A DNA stretch of 64,000 bases from Methanohalobium evestigatum Z-7303 (lineage in GTDB: Archaea > Halobacteriota > Methanosarcinia > Methanosarcinales > Methanosarcinaceae), in NCBI RefSeq assembly GCF_000196655.1, contig NC_014253.1, positions 1,443,423-1,507,422 of the forward strand. The letters run 5' to 3'. Shown here piece by piece: positions 1 to 9,510 of this stretch. Each line of letters begins with the position of its first letter. Position 1 is the first letter of the stretch. The notes beneath the pieces are model-generated. The model ran no database searches. It was not told the DNA's origin and saw only the letters and a program-made list of their open reading frames with translations. The position numbers and the translations under genes are program-made.

Positions 1-391
1 AATCCGAGATGAGGATAAAGAAAAGATTGTAAACGTTGCTCGTAAGATGCAGGACGCAGGTATCGAACTCATGGGTACTCACGGAACTGCCAGTTATCTG
101 GCAGAACATGGAATAATTGTAGAATCCGTCAAGAAAGTGCATGATGGAAGTCCAAACGTGATTGACATGATGAGAAGAGATGAAGTATCTCTTATCATTA
201 ACACACCTACAAGTAAACAATCCAGAAAAGACGGTTATCAAATACGCAGAGCAGCGGTTGATTTCAAAGTGCCCTATATAACAACCATCCAGGCAGCTAT
301 TGCTGCAGCAGAAGCTATCGAAGCTATGAAGAACAATGACATTACTATAAAGTCGATTAATGAATACCATGAAGAGGTAACACAGGGTTGA
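1..391 (+). CDS. carB: Carbamoyl-phosphate synthase large subunit, C-terminal part (partial)
   Basis: The reading frame is open from base 2 and stops at 391, so only the last ~130 residues are in the window. It carries the MGS-like regulatory domain that ends CarB: GIELMGTHGTASYL near its start, then SPNVIDMMRRDEVSLIINT and a C-terminal helix rich in AAAEAIEAM. CarB makes carbamoyl phosphate from glutamine-derived ammonia, bicarbonate and ATP for arginine and pyrimidine synthesis; this domain is the usual site of allosteric control. argG follows after 6 bp on the same strand, which suggests an arginine operon. Assignment is firm; the catalytic domains lie outside the window. Confidence 0.93.
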   Translation, partial: IRDEDKEKIVNVARKMQDAGIELMGTHGTASYLAEHGIIVESVKKVHDGSPNVIDMMRRDEVSLIINTPTSKQSRKDGYQIRRAAVDFKVPYITTIQAAIAAAEAIEAMKNNDITIKSINEYHEEVTQG

Positions 392-397
392 TTTAAT

Positions 398-1585
398 ATG
401 CCAGAGCCAAAAAAAGTAGTTTTAGCGTATTCAGGAGGACTTGATACATCAGTATGTATCCCTCTTTTAAAAGAAGAATACGGCTATGATGAAGTTATAA
501 CAGTTGCAGTAAATGTTGGACAGCCCGAAGAAGAGATTAAAGAAGCAGATGAAAAGGCTGAAAAAATCAGTGACAAACATTACACAATCGATGCCAGAAA
601 AGAGTTTGTCAATGACTATATCTTCCCGCTTATCAAAGCAAACGGTGATTATGAAGGATATGTAATGGGCACATCTGTTGCACGTCCATTGATTGCCAAA
701 AAAGTGGTGGAAGTTGCTGAAAAAGAAAAAGCGAGTGCACTTTCTCATGGATGCACCGGCAAAGGCAATGACCAGCTCCGCTTTGAAGCGGTTTTCAGGC
801 TAACCGACCTTGAAGTGATAGCTCCTATGCGGGATATGAACCTCACCCGCGAGTGGGAAATTGAATACGCAAAAAAACATGGGATACCAGTCTCTGTTAC
901 CACAGGTGAACCGTGGAGCATAGATGAAAACATATGGAGCCGGAGTATAGAAGGAGGAGAACTTGAAGACCCTGCATGTGCTCCTCCACAGGAAATCTAC
1001 AGCTGGACAGTATCACCGGATGATGCTCCTGAAGCACAGGCGATGGTGATCGGATTCGATAATGGTGTCCCTGTGTCCCTTGACGGAAAAGAGATGGATG
1101 GAGTTGAACTCATACAGCAACTAAACAATATCGCTGGCTCACACGGTATAGGCAGGACTGACATGATAGAAGACCGGGTTCTTGGTTTAAAAGCCAGAGA
1201 AAATTATGAACACCCTGCAGCAACCGTACTTCTGACCGCTCATCAGGATCTGGAAAAACTGGTACTTACCCGTTCAGAAATCAGGTTCAAGGCTGATGTT
1301 GATGCCCAGTGGTCAGAACTTGCATATTACGGCCTTGTTGATGAGCCTTTATATACAGACCTTAATGAATTCATTAATAAGACACAGGAACGTGTTACAG
1401 GAAAAGTAACAGTAAAACTGCACAAAGGCAATGTCAGTGTACTGGCTCGAAGTTCACCATATGCATTGTATTCAGAAGAGTTTGTATCCTTTGACAGCAA
1501 AACCATAAATCAGAAGGATGCTGAAGGGTTTGCTAAATATTACGGATTCCAGTCCCGCCTGTACAAAAAATTTGTAGAGAAATAA
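398..1585 (+). CDS. argG: Argininosuccinate synthase
   Basis: This 395-residue protein has the usual length of ArgG. The N-terminal PP-loop SGGLDTS (residues 12-18) binds ATP, and [13 protein letters not shown] near residue 117 is the citrulline/aspartate-binding signature. ArgG condenses citrulline and aspartate with ATP to argininosuccinate, the penultimate step of arginine synthesis, in the cytoplasm. It starts 6 bp after carB, whose product supplies the carbamoyl group of citrulline, so the two are probably co-transcribed. No disruption is visible. Confidence 0.97.
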   Translation: MPEPKKVVLAYSGGLDTSVCIPLLKEEYGYDEVITVAVNVGQPEEEIKEADEKAEKISDKHYTIDARKEFVNDYIFPLIKANGDYEGYVMGTSVARPLIAKKVVEVAEKEKASALSHGCTGKGNDQLRFEAVFRLTDLEVIAPMRDMNLTREWEIEYAKKHGIPVSVTTGEPWSIDENIWSRSIEGGELEDPACAPPQEIYSWTVSPDDAPEAQAMVIGFDNGVPVSLDGKEMDGVELIQQLNNIAGSHGIGRTDMIEDRVLGLKARENYEHPAATVLLTAHQDLEKLVLTRSEIRFKADVDAQWSELAYYGLVDEPLYTDLNEFINKTQERVTGKVTVKLHKGNVSVLARSSPYALYSEEFVSFDSKTINQKDAEGFAKYYGFQSRLYKKFVEK

Positions 1586-1662
1586 TTCAATCTACTTCTC
1601 CTTTCTTATTTTTGTATCATTACTATTTTTATAAGGTTAAATCATATTTTATCCCGAATCCA

Positions 1663-2241
1663 ATGGTTCAAAGAAAACTTTTTAAGGAATACTTGAGAAA
1701 AATTTTTCATCTGATATCTGTTCTTATTATTGTTATTTATGCATTTCTTGGTAAACAGATAGTTCTTATACTTCTGTTTGTATCTCTAATTTTTTTTCTT
1801 GTACTTGAATACATCCGTCTTGAAAGGTCCATAAAACTTCCAATGCTGCATGTTTTATATCGTACCAGCGAAAAAAATCAACTTGGAGGGCATGTATTTC
1901 TTACCATTGGTGCTATTATATCCATTGCGATGTTTAGTAAACAAATCGCTTTTGCCTGTATTCTTATGACAACTCTGGGTGATTTATTTGCGGCTATTGT
2001 AGGCAAAACATTTGGAAATACAAAACTTGCATATAATGATAAATCACTGGAAGGAAGTGCTTCCGAATTTGTAGTTGACCTGGCAATAGGGTTTGTTTTT
2101 ACCGGTAACTGGATAATAGCTGTGGGAATGGCATTTGTTGCTACTGTTGTTGAGACTACCGTGGTAAAGATAGATGATAATTTAATGATTCCATTGATTT
2201 CAGGTATAACCGGTGAAATTTTGTTATATTTAATTTTTTAA
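1663..2241 (+). CDS. Polyprenol/dolichol kinase-like integral membrane protein
   Basis: About 193 residues, nearly all hydrophobic, with six or so membrane spans. Conserved-looking motifs are TLGDLFAAIVGKTFG and KSLEGSASEF, typical of the SEC59/DGK1/VTE5 family that phosphorylates polyprenols or diacylglycerol with a nucleoside triphosphate; related CTP-dependent enzymes act on lipid carriers. In archaea such proteins are thought to act in dolichol or prenol salvage, but the substrate cannot be read from the sequence. I chose the ATG at 1663 (MVQRKLFKEY); a TTG at 1612 would add 17 residues. The gene sits between argG and a P-type ATPase without obvious functional linkage. Confidence 0.7.
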   Translation: MVQRKLFKEYLRKIFHLISVLIIVIYAFLGKQIVLILLFVSLIFFLVLEYIRLERSIKLPMLHVLYRTSEKNQLGGHVFLTIGAIISIAMFSKQIAFACILMTTLGDLFAAIVGKTFGNTKLAYNDKSLEGSASEFVVDLAIGFVFTGNWIIAVGMAFVATVVETTVVKIDDNLMIPLISGITGEILLYLIF

Positions 2242-2276
2242 CCGGTGGATAAAAACTTATTAGTATCTACAAATCG

Positions 2277-4952
2277 ATGTTATTTTTTATGAGTGGGGGG
2301 ACTAAATGGTATCAGTTAGATTATGCTGATGTATTTGAAAAACTGAAGAGCAGTAGAGACGGTCTTGAACAGTCGGAGGCAGAAAAAAGACTTTCTACTG
2401 ACGGGTACAATGAAGTAGAAGCAAAAAAAGAACATAGTGAGATTTACAAGTTTTTGAAGCAGTTCGCCAGCCCATTGATATATATCCTTATGGCTGCTGC
2501 AATAATTACTTTTTTCCTTGAAAAATACATTGATACCGCTGTTATACTAAGTGTTGTTATTGCAAATTCCATTATTGGCTACATTCAGGAGAGTAAAGCT
2601 GAACATGCTCTTGAATCATTGTCCAAAATGCTTGTACCTGAAGCTACCGTAATAAGAGACGGTCAGAGAAAGGTAATTCCCAGTAAAGAACTTGTAGTGG
2701 GAGATGTAGTCATATTGGAATCAGGTAGCAGAATACCTGCCGATATTAGACTTTTTTATGTAAAAAACCTGAGAGTTGATGAATCACCTCTAACCGGTGA
2801 ATCCGTACCTGTTGAAAAAAAGACCAGAGCAATTGATGAAGACAGCATTCCGCTTGGCGACCAGATAAATCTGTCATTTGCAGGGACGTTTGTAAGCGAG
2901 GGTCTTGGACGTGGTGTAGTAATAGCCACTGGCGAAGATACTGAAATCGGAAAAATATCCCAATCTATAAGAGAGAGTGAAGAAATCTCAACACCCCTTG
3001 TCCGAAAAATAGCAAGGTTTGGAGTTTTTCTTTCAGTTGCCATTCTTGCAATATCTGTATTTGTCTTTTTTATAGGATTATTGCGGGGTTTTGACGCAGT
3101 TGAGACGTTTCTTGCGGCAGTCAGTCTTGCAGTCGCTGCAATACCAGAAGGTCTGCCTGCTACCATTACTATTTCTTTTGCCATCGGTATTAAAGCAATG
3201 GCATCGCGTAATTCCATTATCCGAAGCCTTCCTGCTGTAGAAACACTGGGTTCGGCTACTGTAATATGTTCGGATAAAACAGGAACATTAACCAAGAACC
3301 AGATGACTGTTACAGAAATTTATACCGCTACAGGTACAACCTACAATGTTACTGGCTCAGGGTATTCATCAAAAGGAAATTTCATTCTGGACAATGAAAC
3401 CATTGATCCAAAAAATGATCCGGTGTTGCTGGAAACTCTGAAAGCCGGTTATTTGTGCAATGATGCGTCATTTAAAGATGGAGATGTGGTTGGTGATCCT
3501 ACAGAGGGGGCTTTAATGGTATCCGCTCTCAAAGCCGGTAAGTTCTACATTCCAAGATTGGATATTATACCATTCGAATCGGAAAAACGCATCATGGCTA
3601 CTCTAAATGAGGATTCAGAAGGAAATAAGATAATCTATGTAAAAGGGTCACCTGAAAAAATAATGGAACTGTCACAGCACAAATTCGATGGTGAAAACGA
3701 GATTGATATTGATGTCAATGCACTGTCCGAGATTAAAAAGAGCTCAGAGGAAATGGCTACCCAGGGACTTCGTGTCATTGGAATGGCATATATGAAAGTA
3801 GAAAATGATAGGGAGAGAATCGATTATTCAGACCTTGATAATCTGGTATTCCTCGGATTGCAGGGTATCATAGACCCACCCAGAGAAGAAGTTAAAGAAT
3901 CAATCAATAAATGCAAAACTGCTGGTATCCGGGTTATCATGATTACCGGAGACCATACATTAACCGCCCACTCAATAGCCCGTCAACTCGGAATCGAAAC
4001 AGAAAAAGCAGTTGCCGGCAGTAATATTGATGATATGACCGATGAACAGTTAAAAGATACACTTAAAAGTGTTTCTGTTTTTGCCAGAACATCTCCAGAG
4101 CACAAATCACGAATTGTAAAGCTTCTTAAATCCGAAGGAGATATTGTAGCGGTAACTGGCGACGGCATAAATGACGCTCCAGCCCTGAAAAATGCAGATA
4201 TCGGCATATCTATGGGTGCATCAGGTACAGAGGTTGCACGTGAAGCTTCTGACATGGTTCTTGTGGATGACAACTTTGCTTCTATAGTAGCAGCGGTCGA
4301 AGAAGGACGTGATGTATACAACAAAATCCAGAAACTGATTATATGGATGCTACCTACCAATGGAGGTCAGGCTCTTACTGTTGTATCGGCTATTATTCTT
4401 GGTATCACTCTACCGTTACTTCCGCTGCACATACTCTGGATTAACACTATAACTACTATCGGACTCGGTGTAACAATATCTGCTGAACCCCGAGCAAAAG
4501 GTCTGCTGGATAATCCTCCACGACCTACAGAGGAACCTCTTTTAACACAATTCATAAAAAAAAGAATTGGGTTTGTGTCTATACTGATGGTTTCTGCTGC
4601 ATTCTTCCTGTTTACTCTGGAGATGTTTTCCAGTAATGAATTACCTGCAGCGCGAACTACAGCACTAAACACTATTGTATTTATCCAGATATCCTATCTG
4701 TTCAATATCAAATCCCTTCATGGTTATGTATTTGATGAGCTGTTTTCCAACAAATATATGCTTATCGGAATAGGGGGTGTTATCGGACTTCAGATGCTGT
4801 TAACTTATCACCCGTTCATGAACCTGATATTTGATACTGCACCTATTGGATTGTACAACTGGTCGTGGATTATAACAGTAGCAATTGTTGTATTCTTTAT
4901 CATAGAATTGGAAAAGTATGTTTATAGGTGGATAGAAAAAAGAAATACTTGA
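2277..4952 (+). CDS. Cation-transporting P-type ATPase (P2A-like)
   Basis: An 891-residue P-type ATPase with an N-terminal cation-ATPase domain, the actuator motif TGES (~residue 183), a membrane-helix motif PEGLP (~290), the phosphorylated Asp333 in CSDKTGTLT, the nucleotide-domain motif KGSPEK and the hinge GDGINDAP (~630). Ten membrane helices are expected. The overall shape and PEGLP match the SERCA/PMR1-like Ca2+ or Mn2+ pumps and related archaeal Na+/K+ type ATPases; the ion is not certain. Start may be 2277 or the in-frame ATG at 2289 (MSGGTKWYQL). It converges with the frd operon, 16 bp between stops. In a salt-adapted methanogen an ion-homeostasis role is a reasonable inference. Confidence 0.88.
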   Translation: MLFFMSGGTKWYQLDYADVFEKLKSSRDGLEQSEAEKRLSTDGYNEVEAKKEHSEIYKFLKQFASPLIYILMAAAIITFFLEKYIDTAVILSVVIANSIIGYIQESKAEHALESLSKMLVPEATVIRDGQRKVIPSKELVVGDVVILESGSRIPADIRLFYVKNLRVDESPLTGESVPVEKKTRAIDEDSIPLGDQINLSFAGTFVSEGLGRGVVIATGEDTEIGKISQSIRESEEISTPLVRKIARFGVFLSVAILAISVFVFFIGLLRGFDAVETFLAAVSLAVAAIPEGLPATITISFAIGIKAMASRNSIIRSLPAVETLGSATVICSDKTGTLTKNQMTVTEIYTATGTTYNVTGSGYSSKGNFILDNETIDPKNDPVLLETLKAGYLCNDASFKDGDVVGDPTEGALMVSALKAGKFYIPRLDIIPFESEKRIMATLNEDSEGNKIIYVKGSPEKIMELSQHKFDGENEIDIDVNALSEIKKSSEEMATQGLRVIGMAYMKVENDRERIDYSDLDNLVFLGLQGIIDPPREEVKESINKCKTAGIRVIMITGDHTLTAHSIARQLGIETEKAVAGSNIDDMTDEQLKDTLKSVSVFARTSPEHKSRIVKLLKSEGDIVAVTGDGINDAPALKNADIGISMGASGTEVAREASDMVLVDDNFASIVAAVEEGRDVYNKIQKLIIWMLPTNGGQALTVVSAIILGITLPLLPLHILWINTITTIGLGVTISAEPRAKGLLDNPPRPTEEPLLTQFIKKRIGFVSILMVSAAFFLFTLEMFSSNELPAARTTALNTIVFIQISYLFNIKSLHGYVFDELFSNKYMLIGIGGVIGLQMLLTYHPFMNLIFDTAPIGLYNWSWIITVAIVVFFIIELEKYVYRWIEKRNT

Positions 4953-4968
4953 CAAAATCTATAATTTT

Positions 4969-5721
4969 TTATTTTTCAGATATTTGTCTGCGCATTTGTT
5001 TAATTGCTTTGGTTGGTGGTACTTTTTTGGGACAAACTGCGACACATTTATAGACCAAATCACAACCCCATACACCTGATAAAGAATCGACGATATTATA
5101 CCGTTGAAGCTTGCTTTTTTCTGAATCCCTCGGATCTAACTGAAATCTCCATGCTCTGGCAAGCCCTGCAGGACTTAAATATTTATCATCTCTTGCTGCA
5201 GCCGGACATATACCATGACATACCGCACACAGGATACAGTTGGTATATTTTTCCAATTTTTTCTGGGTTGCTGGCTCTATTAGGTGTTGGTCATCATAAT
5301 TTTCCTCTGCCGTTATCCATGGTTGCACTGAATCCACAAGGCTGTAGAAATGTTCCATATCAACAACGAGGTCTCGTATTACCCCGAGATTGGGTAACGG
5401 TTCTATCAATATCCTATCATTTGATTCTTTACTGAATTGCGGAGAGGTGAGAATCTGGTCGGATTTCAGACTGGATATATCCTCTTTTTTTACATCCCCT
5501 ACCAGTTTTTTGCAGGCAAGTCGAGGCACTTTATTTATAAGCATGGCACAACTACCACATACCGCACCCCTGCAGGCAAACCTAAAACAAAGACTTCCAT
5601 CCTGTTTTTCCTGTATTTCAAATAATGCTTCCAAAACATTCATTCCGGGTTTTTCATCCACCTGGAATGTATCATACCAGATTTTATCATCTTCCTGACG
5701 TTTGATGTTTAAAGTAACCAT
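4969..5721 (-). CDS. Fumarate reductase/succinate dehydrogenase iron-sulfur subunit
   Basis: A 250-residue SdhB/FrdB-type protein. The N-terminal ferredoxin fold carries [2Fe-2S] ligands C50, C55 and C58 (CRGAVCGSC) plus C70. A second domain has CILCAVCHGICP for [4Fe-4S] and a final CVAVCPKKVPP for a third cluster. It passes electrons to or from the flavoprotein encoded just upstream (13 bp gap). The length is that of ordinary FrdB: it lacks the C-terminal CCG (HdrB-like) domains that make TfrB of Methanothermobacter about twice as long. No membrane anchor gene (sdhC or sdhD) follows; the next gene converges from the other strand. The electron partner is therefore open. Confidence 0.9.
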   Translation of the reverse strand: MVTLNIKRQEDDKIWYDTFQVDEKPGMNVLEALFEIQEKQDGSLCFRFACRGAVCGSCAMLINKVPRLACKKLVGDVKKEDISSLKSDQILTSPQFSKESNDRILIEPLPNLGVIRDLVVDMEHFYSLVDSVQPWITAEENYDDQHLIEPATQKKLEKYTNCILCAVCHGICPAAARDDKYLSPAGLARAWRFQLDPRDSEKSKLQRYNIVDSLSGVWGCDLVYKCVAVCPKKVPPTKAIKQMRRQISEK

Positions 5722-5734
5722 ATTGTACTCCGAT

Positions 5735-7411
5735 TTAATACTCCCTCTTTTCTGAATAGAAACTTGTTATTGTTACATCCCTGTATTCCAATCTGGGACC
5801 TTGGGGAGTGTAGTAAGCAATCGTATGTTTTGTCCAGTTGTTATCGTCCCTTTCAGTAAAATCAGTACGGTAATGAGCTCCTCTGCTCTCCTGTCTTGCC
5901 AGTGCTCCTGTAGCTATAACATGTGCGATATCGACCATTCCTTTCAGTTCAATTGCATCCAAAAGTTCCAAATTGAAAGATTTAGCTCTGCTTTTTACTT
6001 TGATTTTTTGAGCCCTGTATTTCAGATTTTTAATGTCTTCTATTGCATGTTCAAGGTTTTCATGATTTCTGAATACACCCACCTTTTCCTGCATAATATT
6101 CTTTAATTCATTTCTGACAGTAGCAAAATCTTCACCGGATTCACCAAACAAATCTGAGAGGAAATGTTTCTCATTTTCAAGTTCCTTCATAAGATTTTCA
6201 TCTTGGGGTATATCTCTATCCTGTATCGATTCTGCAGCATGTTGACCTGCTCTTTTACCAAAAACAAGGGTGTCAAGGAGGGAATTACCACCAAGCCTAT
6301 TTGCACCGTGAACACTTATACAGGCACATTCACCCACAGCATACAATCCATCTATAGGTGTTTTTCCGTTTATACTCGATAAAATACCTCCCATAGAATA
6401 ATGCTGACCGGGCTGTACAGGAATCGGTTCTTTTATGGGGTCTACTCCTGCAAAATCCATTGAAATTTCACGTATACCGCTCAATCTCTCCTTTATTAAC
6501 TGCGGGTCAAGATGTGTGATATCAAGATGAACGTACTCGTTAGAGATGCCTCTTCCTTCATTGATTTCAGTCTGTATGGCTCTTGCTACTATATCTCTTG
6601 GCGCCAGTTCTATAGATTCTGGAGCATAGGATTTCATAAAACGTTGATGGTTTTTATTGTAAAGATACCCACCTTCTCCCCGAACACCTTCAGTAATCAG
6701 TATATTGGAATCCCATAATGTTGTGGGATGGAACTGTACAAATTCCATATCCTGTAGAGGCACACCTGCTCTGTAAGCCAGACCTATACCAAAACCCCTG
6801 TTGATAATAGAATTTGTAGAGCGTTTGTAGATTCGTCCATATCCACCTGTAGCAATAACTGTTATTTTTACCTTAAACACATCAGGTTCCGAATTGAATA
6901 TATTGATTGCTACAAATCCGGTACATCTACCACCATCTGTAACCAGTCTGGTAACCATCCACTCAGGATGAACTTTGATTCCTGCTTTTAGAACCTGTTC
7001 TTGTAAAGTATACAGTAGATTATGTCCGGTCTTATCCCCAGCATAGCATGTTCTTGGAAAACCTGCCCCTCCAAACGGTCTCTGGGCTATTTTGCCATCC
7101 TGAGTTCTTGAGAAAGATGTTCCCCAGTTATCCATCTCAAGTACTATCTCAGTAGCTTCTTTACATAATATTTCCACTGCATCCTGATCAGCAAGATAGT
7201 CGCTGCCTTTTACTGTATCCCATGCATGAGCTTCCCAGCTATCATCATCACCCAGAGAAGCATTGATACCTCCCTGTGCAGCCACTGAATGACTACGTAT
7301 AGGTGGGACTTTTGATATTATAGCTACATCAGCACCCTTTTTATGTGCCTCAAGTGCCGCCCTGAGTCCTGAAAGTCCTCCGCCAATAACAATAACATCA
7401 TGATATATCAT
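5735..7411 (-). CDS. Fumarate reductase/succinate dehydrogenase flavoprotein subunit
   Basis: A 558-residue flavoprotein with an N-terminal dinucleotide fold (VIGGGLSGLRAAL), the FAD-attachment region SHSVAAQGGINAS with His41, the substrate-site motif HYSMGG (~residue 340) and HGANRLGGNSLLDTLVFG (~370). It interconverts fumarate and succinate. It overlaps fumC by 4 bp (ATGA) and is followed by the Fe-S subunit, so fumarase and fumarate reductase are made together, as expected for a malate-fumarate-succinate branch of a partial TCA cycle in a methanogen. Direction (reduction) is inferred from physiology. Alternatives such as L-aspartate oxidase are unlikely because of the paired Fe-S subunit. 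Confidence 0.93.
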   Translation of the reverse strand: MIYHDVIVIGGGLSGLRAALEAHKKGADVAIISKVPPIRSHSVAAQGGINASLGDDDSWEAHAWDTVKGSDYLADQDAVEILCKEATEIVLEMDNWGTSFSRTQDGKIAQRPFGGAGFPRTCYAGDKTGHNLLYTLQEQVLKAGIKVHPEWMVTRLVTDGGRCTGFVAINIFNSEPDVFKVKITVIATGGYGRIYKRSTNSIINRGFGIGLAYRAGVPLQDMEFVQFHPTTLWDSNILITEGVRGEGGYLYNKNHQRFMKSYAPESIELAPRDIVARAIQTEINEGRGISNEYVHLDITHLDPQLIKERLSGIREISMDFAGVDPIKEPIPVQPGQHYSMGGILSSINGKTPIDGLYAVGECACISVHGANRLGGNSLLDTLVFGKRAGQHAAESIQDRDIPQDENLMKELENEKHFLSDLFGESGEDFATVRNELKNIMQEKVGVFRNHENLEHAIEDIKNLKYRAQKIKVKSRAKSFNLELLDAIELKGMVDIAHVIATGALARQESRGAHYRTDFTERDDNNWTKHTIAYYTPQGPRLEYRDVTITSFYSEKREY

Positions 7412-8796
7412 GTTCCTGCCCCTGTCATTTTAATAAGGTCAAGTAGTTCATCCACCTCACTTTCAACAAGCAAATCCTTTTCAAGTATAACCTGTCGTAC
7501 TGTTTTACCCTCGTTGTAAGCCTGATAGGCTACCTCTGCAGCTTTTTCATATCCAATTTTAGGAGCCAGTGCAGTTGCAAGTGACAAACTGGATTCAGCC
7601 AGATTTTCACAATGCTTTATGTTTGCAGTGATTCCTTTTAAGCACCGGTTGTTAAATGATTCAAGGCCACCAGACATTATCTGTATGGAATCGAGCAGGT
7701 TATGTGCTAAAACTGGTGTAAAAACATTCAAATCCATTTGCCCAGACCGGGATGCCATCATTATCGCAGTATCATTTCCCATAACCTGATAACAGACCAT
7801 GTTAAGCATTTCAGCCATTACAGGATTGACCTTTCCGGGCATTATAGATGAACCCGGTTGTACCGCTGGAAGTTGAATTTCACCCAAAGCTGTTCTGGGA
7901 CCACTGGAAAAAAGTCTAAAATCATCTGCTATTTTTATAAGGCTAACAGCAAGTCCACGAAGAACTGAAGATAGTTCAAGGATGGATTCTGCACTCTGGG
8001 TGGCTTCAAAATAATTATCAGCCAATTTGAAATCAAGACCTGTAATACGATTTACTTCTTCTACTGCAATATATCCAAAACCTTCAGGTGCGTTTAATCC
8101 TGTACCCACAGCAGTACCACCCATGTTCAATTCTGCCAGTCTGTCTATTGAGTTATATAAACGTTCAATACCCATCTCCAGCATTCTGGTATAACCGCTA
8201 AATTCCTGACCCAGTGTAATGGGAACTGCATCTTGAAGATGCGTTCTTCCGGGCTTTACAACATTATTGAATTCAGCGGATTTTGTTTTAAAATCATTAT
8301 AGAGTTGTTTAAGGATTGGTATCAACCTGCTGTTAAGAGATTCCATTGCTGCTATATGGATGGCTGTATGTGTTGTATCATTGGATGATTGGGACATATT
8401 TACATGGTCATTGGGATGAATTATATCGTATCTTCCTTTTTCATAGCCCAATATCTCCAGTGCACGGTTTGCGATAACCTCATTTGCATTCATATTCTGA
8501 GATGTCCCTGCACCCGATTGGAATGCATCCACTACAAATTGGTCATTAAATTTCCCATCCCTTACCTCAGATGCTGCAGAAATAATCGTATTTCCTATCT
8601 CTGGATTTAATTTGCCCGTTCTGATATTGGATTTTGCAGACGCCCATTTAATTACAGCCTGAGCCCTGATAAATTCAACAGGCAATTGATGGTTACTTAT
8701 TTTGAAATTGATTACAGCACGTGCAGTCTGTGGTCCATAATAGACATCATCAGGTACTTCAACATCCCCCAGTGTATCACGTTCTATATGTACCAT
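7408..8796 (-). CDS. fumC: Class II fumarate hydratase
   Basis: A 462-residue member of the class II fumarase/aspartase superfamily with the signature GSSIMPGKVNP (~residue 317), HPNDHVNMSQSSND near residue 130 and GRTHLQDAVPITLGQE. The GRTHLQDA and NDHVNMSQSSND forms fit fumarase rather than aspartase (GRTQLQDA, NDDVNKSQSTND). It hydrates fumarate to malate or the reverse. Many methanogens use an oxygen-sensitive class I fumarase instead, so a class II enzyme suggests acquisition from bacteria (inference). It is the first gene of a fumC-frdA-frdB operon; ATGA overlap couples it to frdA. Confidence 0.9.
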   Translation of the reverse strand: MVHIERDTLGDVEVPDDVYYGPQTARAVINFKISNHQLPVEFIRAQAVIKWASAKSNIRTGKLNPEIGNTIISAASEVRDGKFNDQFVVDAFQSGAGTSQNMNANEVIANRALEILGYEKGRYDIIHPNDHVNMSQSSNDTTHTAIHIAAMESLNSRLIPILKQLYNDFKTKSAEFNNVVKPGRTHLQDAVPITLGQEFSGYTRMLEMGIERLYNSIDRLAELNMGGTAVGTGLNAPEGFGYIAVEEVNRITGLDFKLADNYFEATQSAESILELSSVLRGLAVSLIKIADDFRLFSSGPRTALGEIQLPAVQPGSSIMPGKVNPVMAEMLNMVCYQVMGNDTAIMMASRSGQMDLNVFTPVLAHNLLDSIQIMSGGLESFNNRCLKGITANIKHCENLAESSLSLATALAPKIGYEKAAEVAYQAYNEGKTVRQVILEKDLLVESEVDELLDLIKMTGAGT

Positions 8797-8811
8797 GAAA
8801 CGCCCAAACCC

Positions 8812-8997
8812 CCTTGTAACAATATCTATTTAGTCGTTAGATTACTATATATTTGCTGTCTACTCATAATATACTGTTATAAATGTATAAAAGTGTTTTA
8901 AGATTTACAACTATAGTTATGAAGAGTAACGTATACAAACAATTATTATAAAGAGTCTGCATTAAATAAATGATATCATAAATAAGGGAGTGTTTCT
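8812..8997. promoter_or_regulatory. Divergent promoter region fumC / cupin gene
   Basis: This 200-bp gap separates fumC (minus) from the cupin gene (plus). It is AT-rich with several TATA-like stretches (ACTATATATTTG near 8843, ATACTGTTATAAATG near 8870, AATTATTATAAAG near 8940). The last precedes the cupin start by about 50 bp, and AAGGGAG just before 8998 is a ribosome binding site. I see no clear operator. Confidence 0.45.
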
Positions 8998-9348
8998 ATG
9001 CAAAAGTTTTCATTAAATGATTATATGGTAGAGCCAGAAGGAAAAATTGCAAAGCGTGTAATTTACAATGATAAGAATACACTGGCTTTCTTATTAAATA
9101 TAGCATCTGGTCAGTCACTGCCCAACCATACCCATTTTGATTGTACTGTACTTTTACAGGTAATTAAAGGCGAAGCAGTGGTTAATGTTGACGGTGAGCC
9201 AGTATCTATGAATGAAAGTGAGTTGTTACAAATAGATGGGTCTGAGGAAATGTCTGTTGATAATACAGGACAAAATGTACTTATTCTATATGTAACAATA
9301 TCTCCACAACCACCATCAGAAAACTATTTGGTCGATGCTGACTTATAA
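8998..9348 (+). CDS. Small cupin-domain protein
   Basis: A 116-residue single-domain cupin. The double-stranded beta-helix signature is visible as LPNHTHFDCTVLLQVIKGEA followed by a run of short strands ending in VLILYV. HTH plus a downstream acidic residue could bind a metal. Such proteins range from sugar isomerases to small-molecule binders; nothing in the sequence or neighbourhood fixes a function. The start is supported by AAGGGAG eight bases upstream. The downstream neighbour is a tnpB element, so the original context may be lost. Confidence 0.75.
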   Translation: MQKFSLNDYMVEPEGKIAKRVIYNDKNTLAFLLNIASGQSLPNHTHFDCTVLLQVIKGEAVVNVDGEPVSMNESELLQIDGSEEMSVDNTGQNVLILYVTISPQPPSENYLVDADL

Positions 9349-9439
9349 ACTACCTTTGAGTTTTTCTCTGATATAGTTTAATTTTTTGCAAAATTAGTTG
9401 CACAATCTGGATTTTTTAAAAGACAGTGTTTTCTATAGT

Positions 9440-9510
9440 GTTTTAAACCCAAATGACGTACACCCACGGATAAATCCGTTGGGTTCTGTGGTCGGTGGGC
9501 GTCACACCGT
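9440..9510 (-). ncRNA. Probable right-end guide RNA (omega/reRNA) of the tnpB element
   Basis: TnpB nucleases use an RNA that covers the end of their gene and the right end of the element, with the guide coming from flanking DNA. Immediately after the tnpB stop (9502), the minus strand has a GC-richer stretch containing the hairpin at 9463-9483, the expected scaffold position, before the sequence turns AT-rich near 9440. Placement is by analogy; the true boundary and guide are unproven. Confidence 0.4.

Noticed and set aside
2756-3295. 179-codon open frame opposite the P-type ATPase gene
   Set aside because: It mirrors the conserved ATPase sequence on the other strand, with no start signal or recognisable domain.
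5004-5435. 143-codon frame opposite the Fe-S subunit gene
   Set aside because: Antisense to a clear FrdB gene; cysteine-poor, unstructured composition and no ribosome site.
7408-8796. Aspartate ammonia-lyase instead of fumarase
   Set aside because: GRTHLQDA and HPNDHVNMSQSSND follow the fumarase pattern, and the operon with fumarate reductase supports fumarase.
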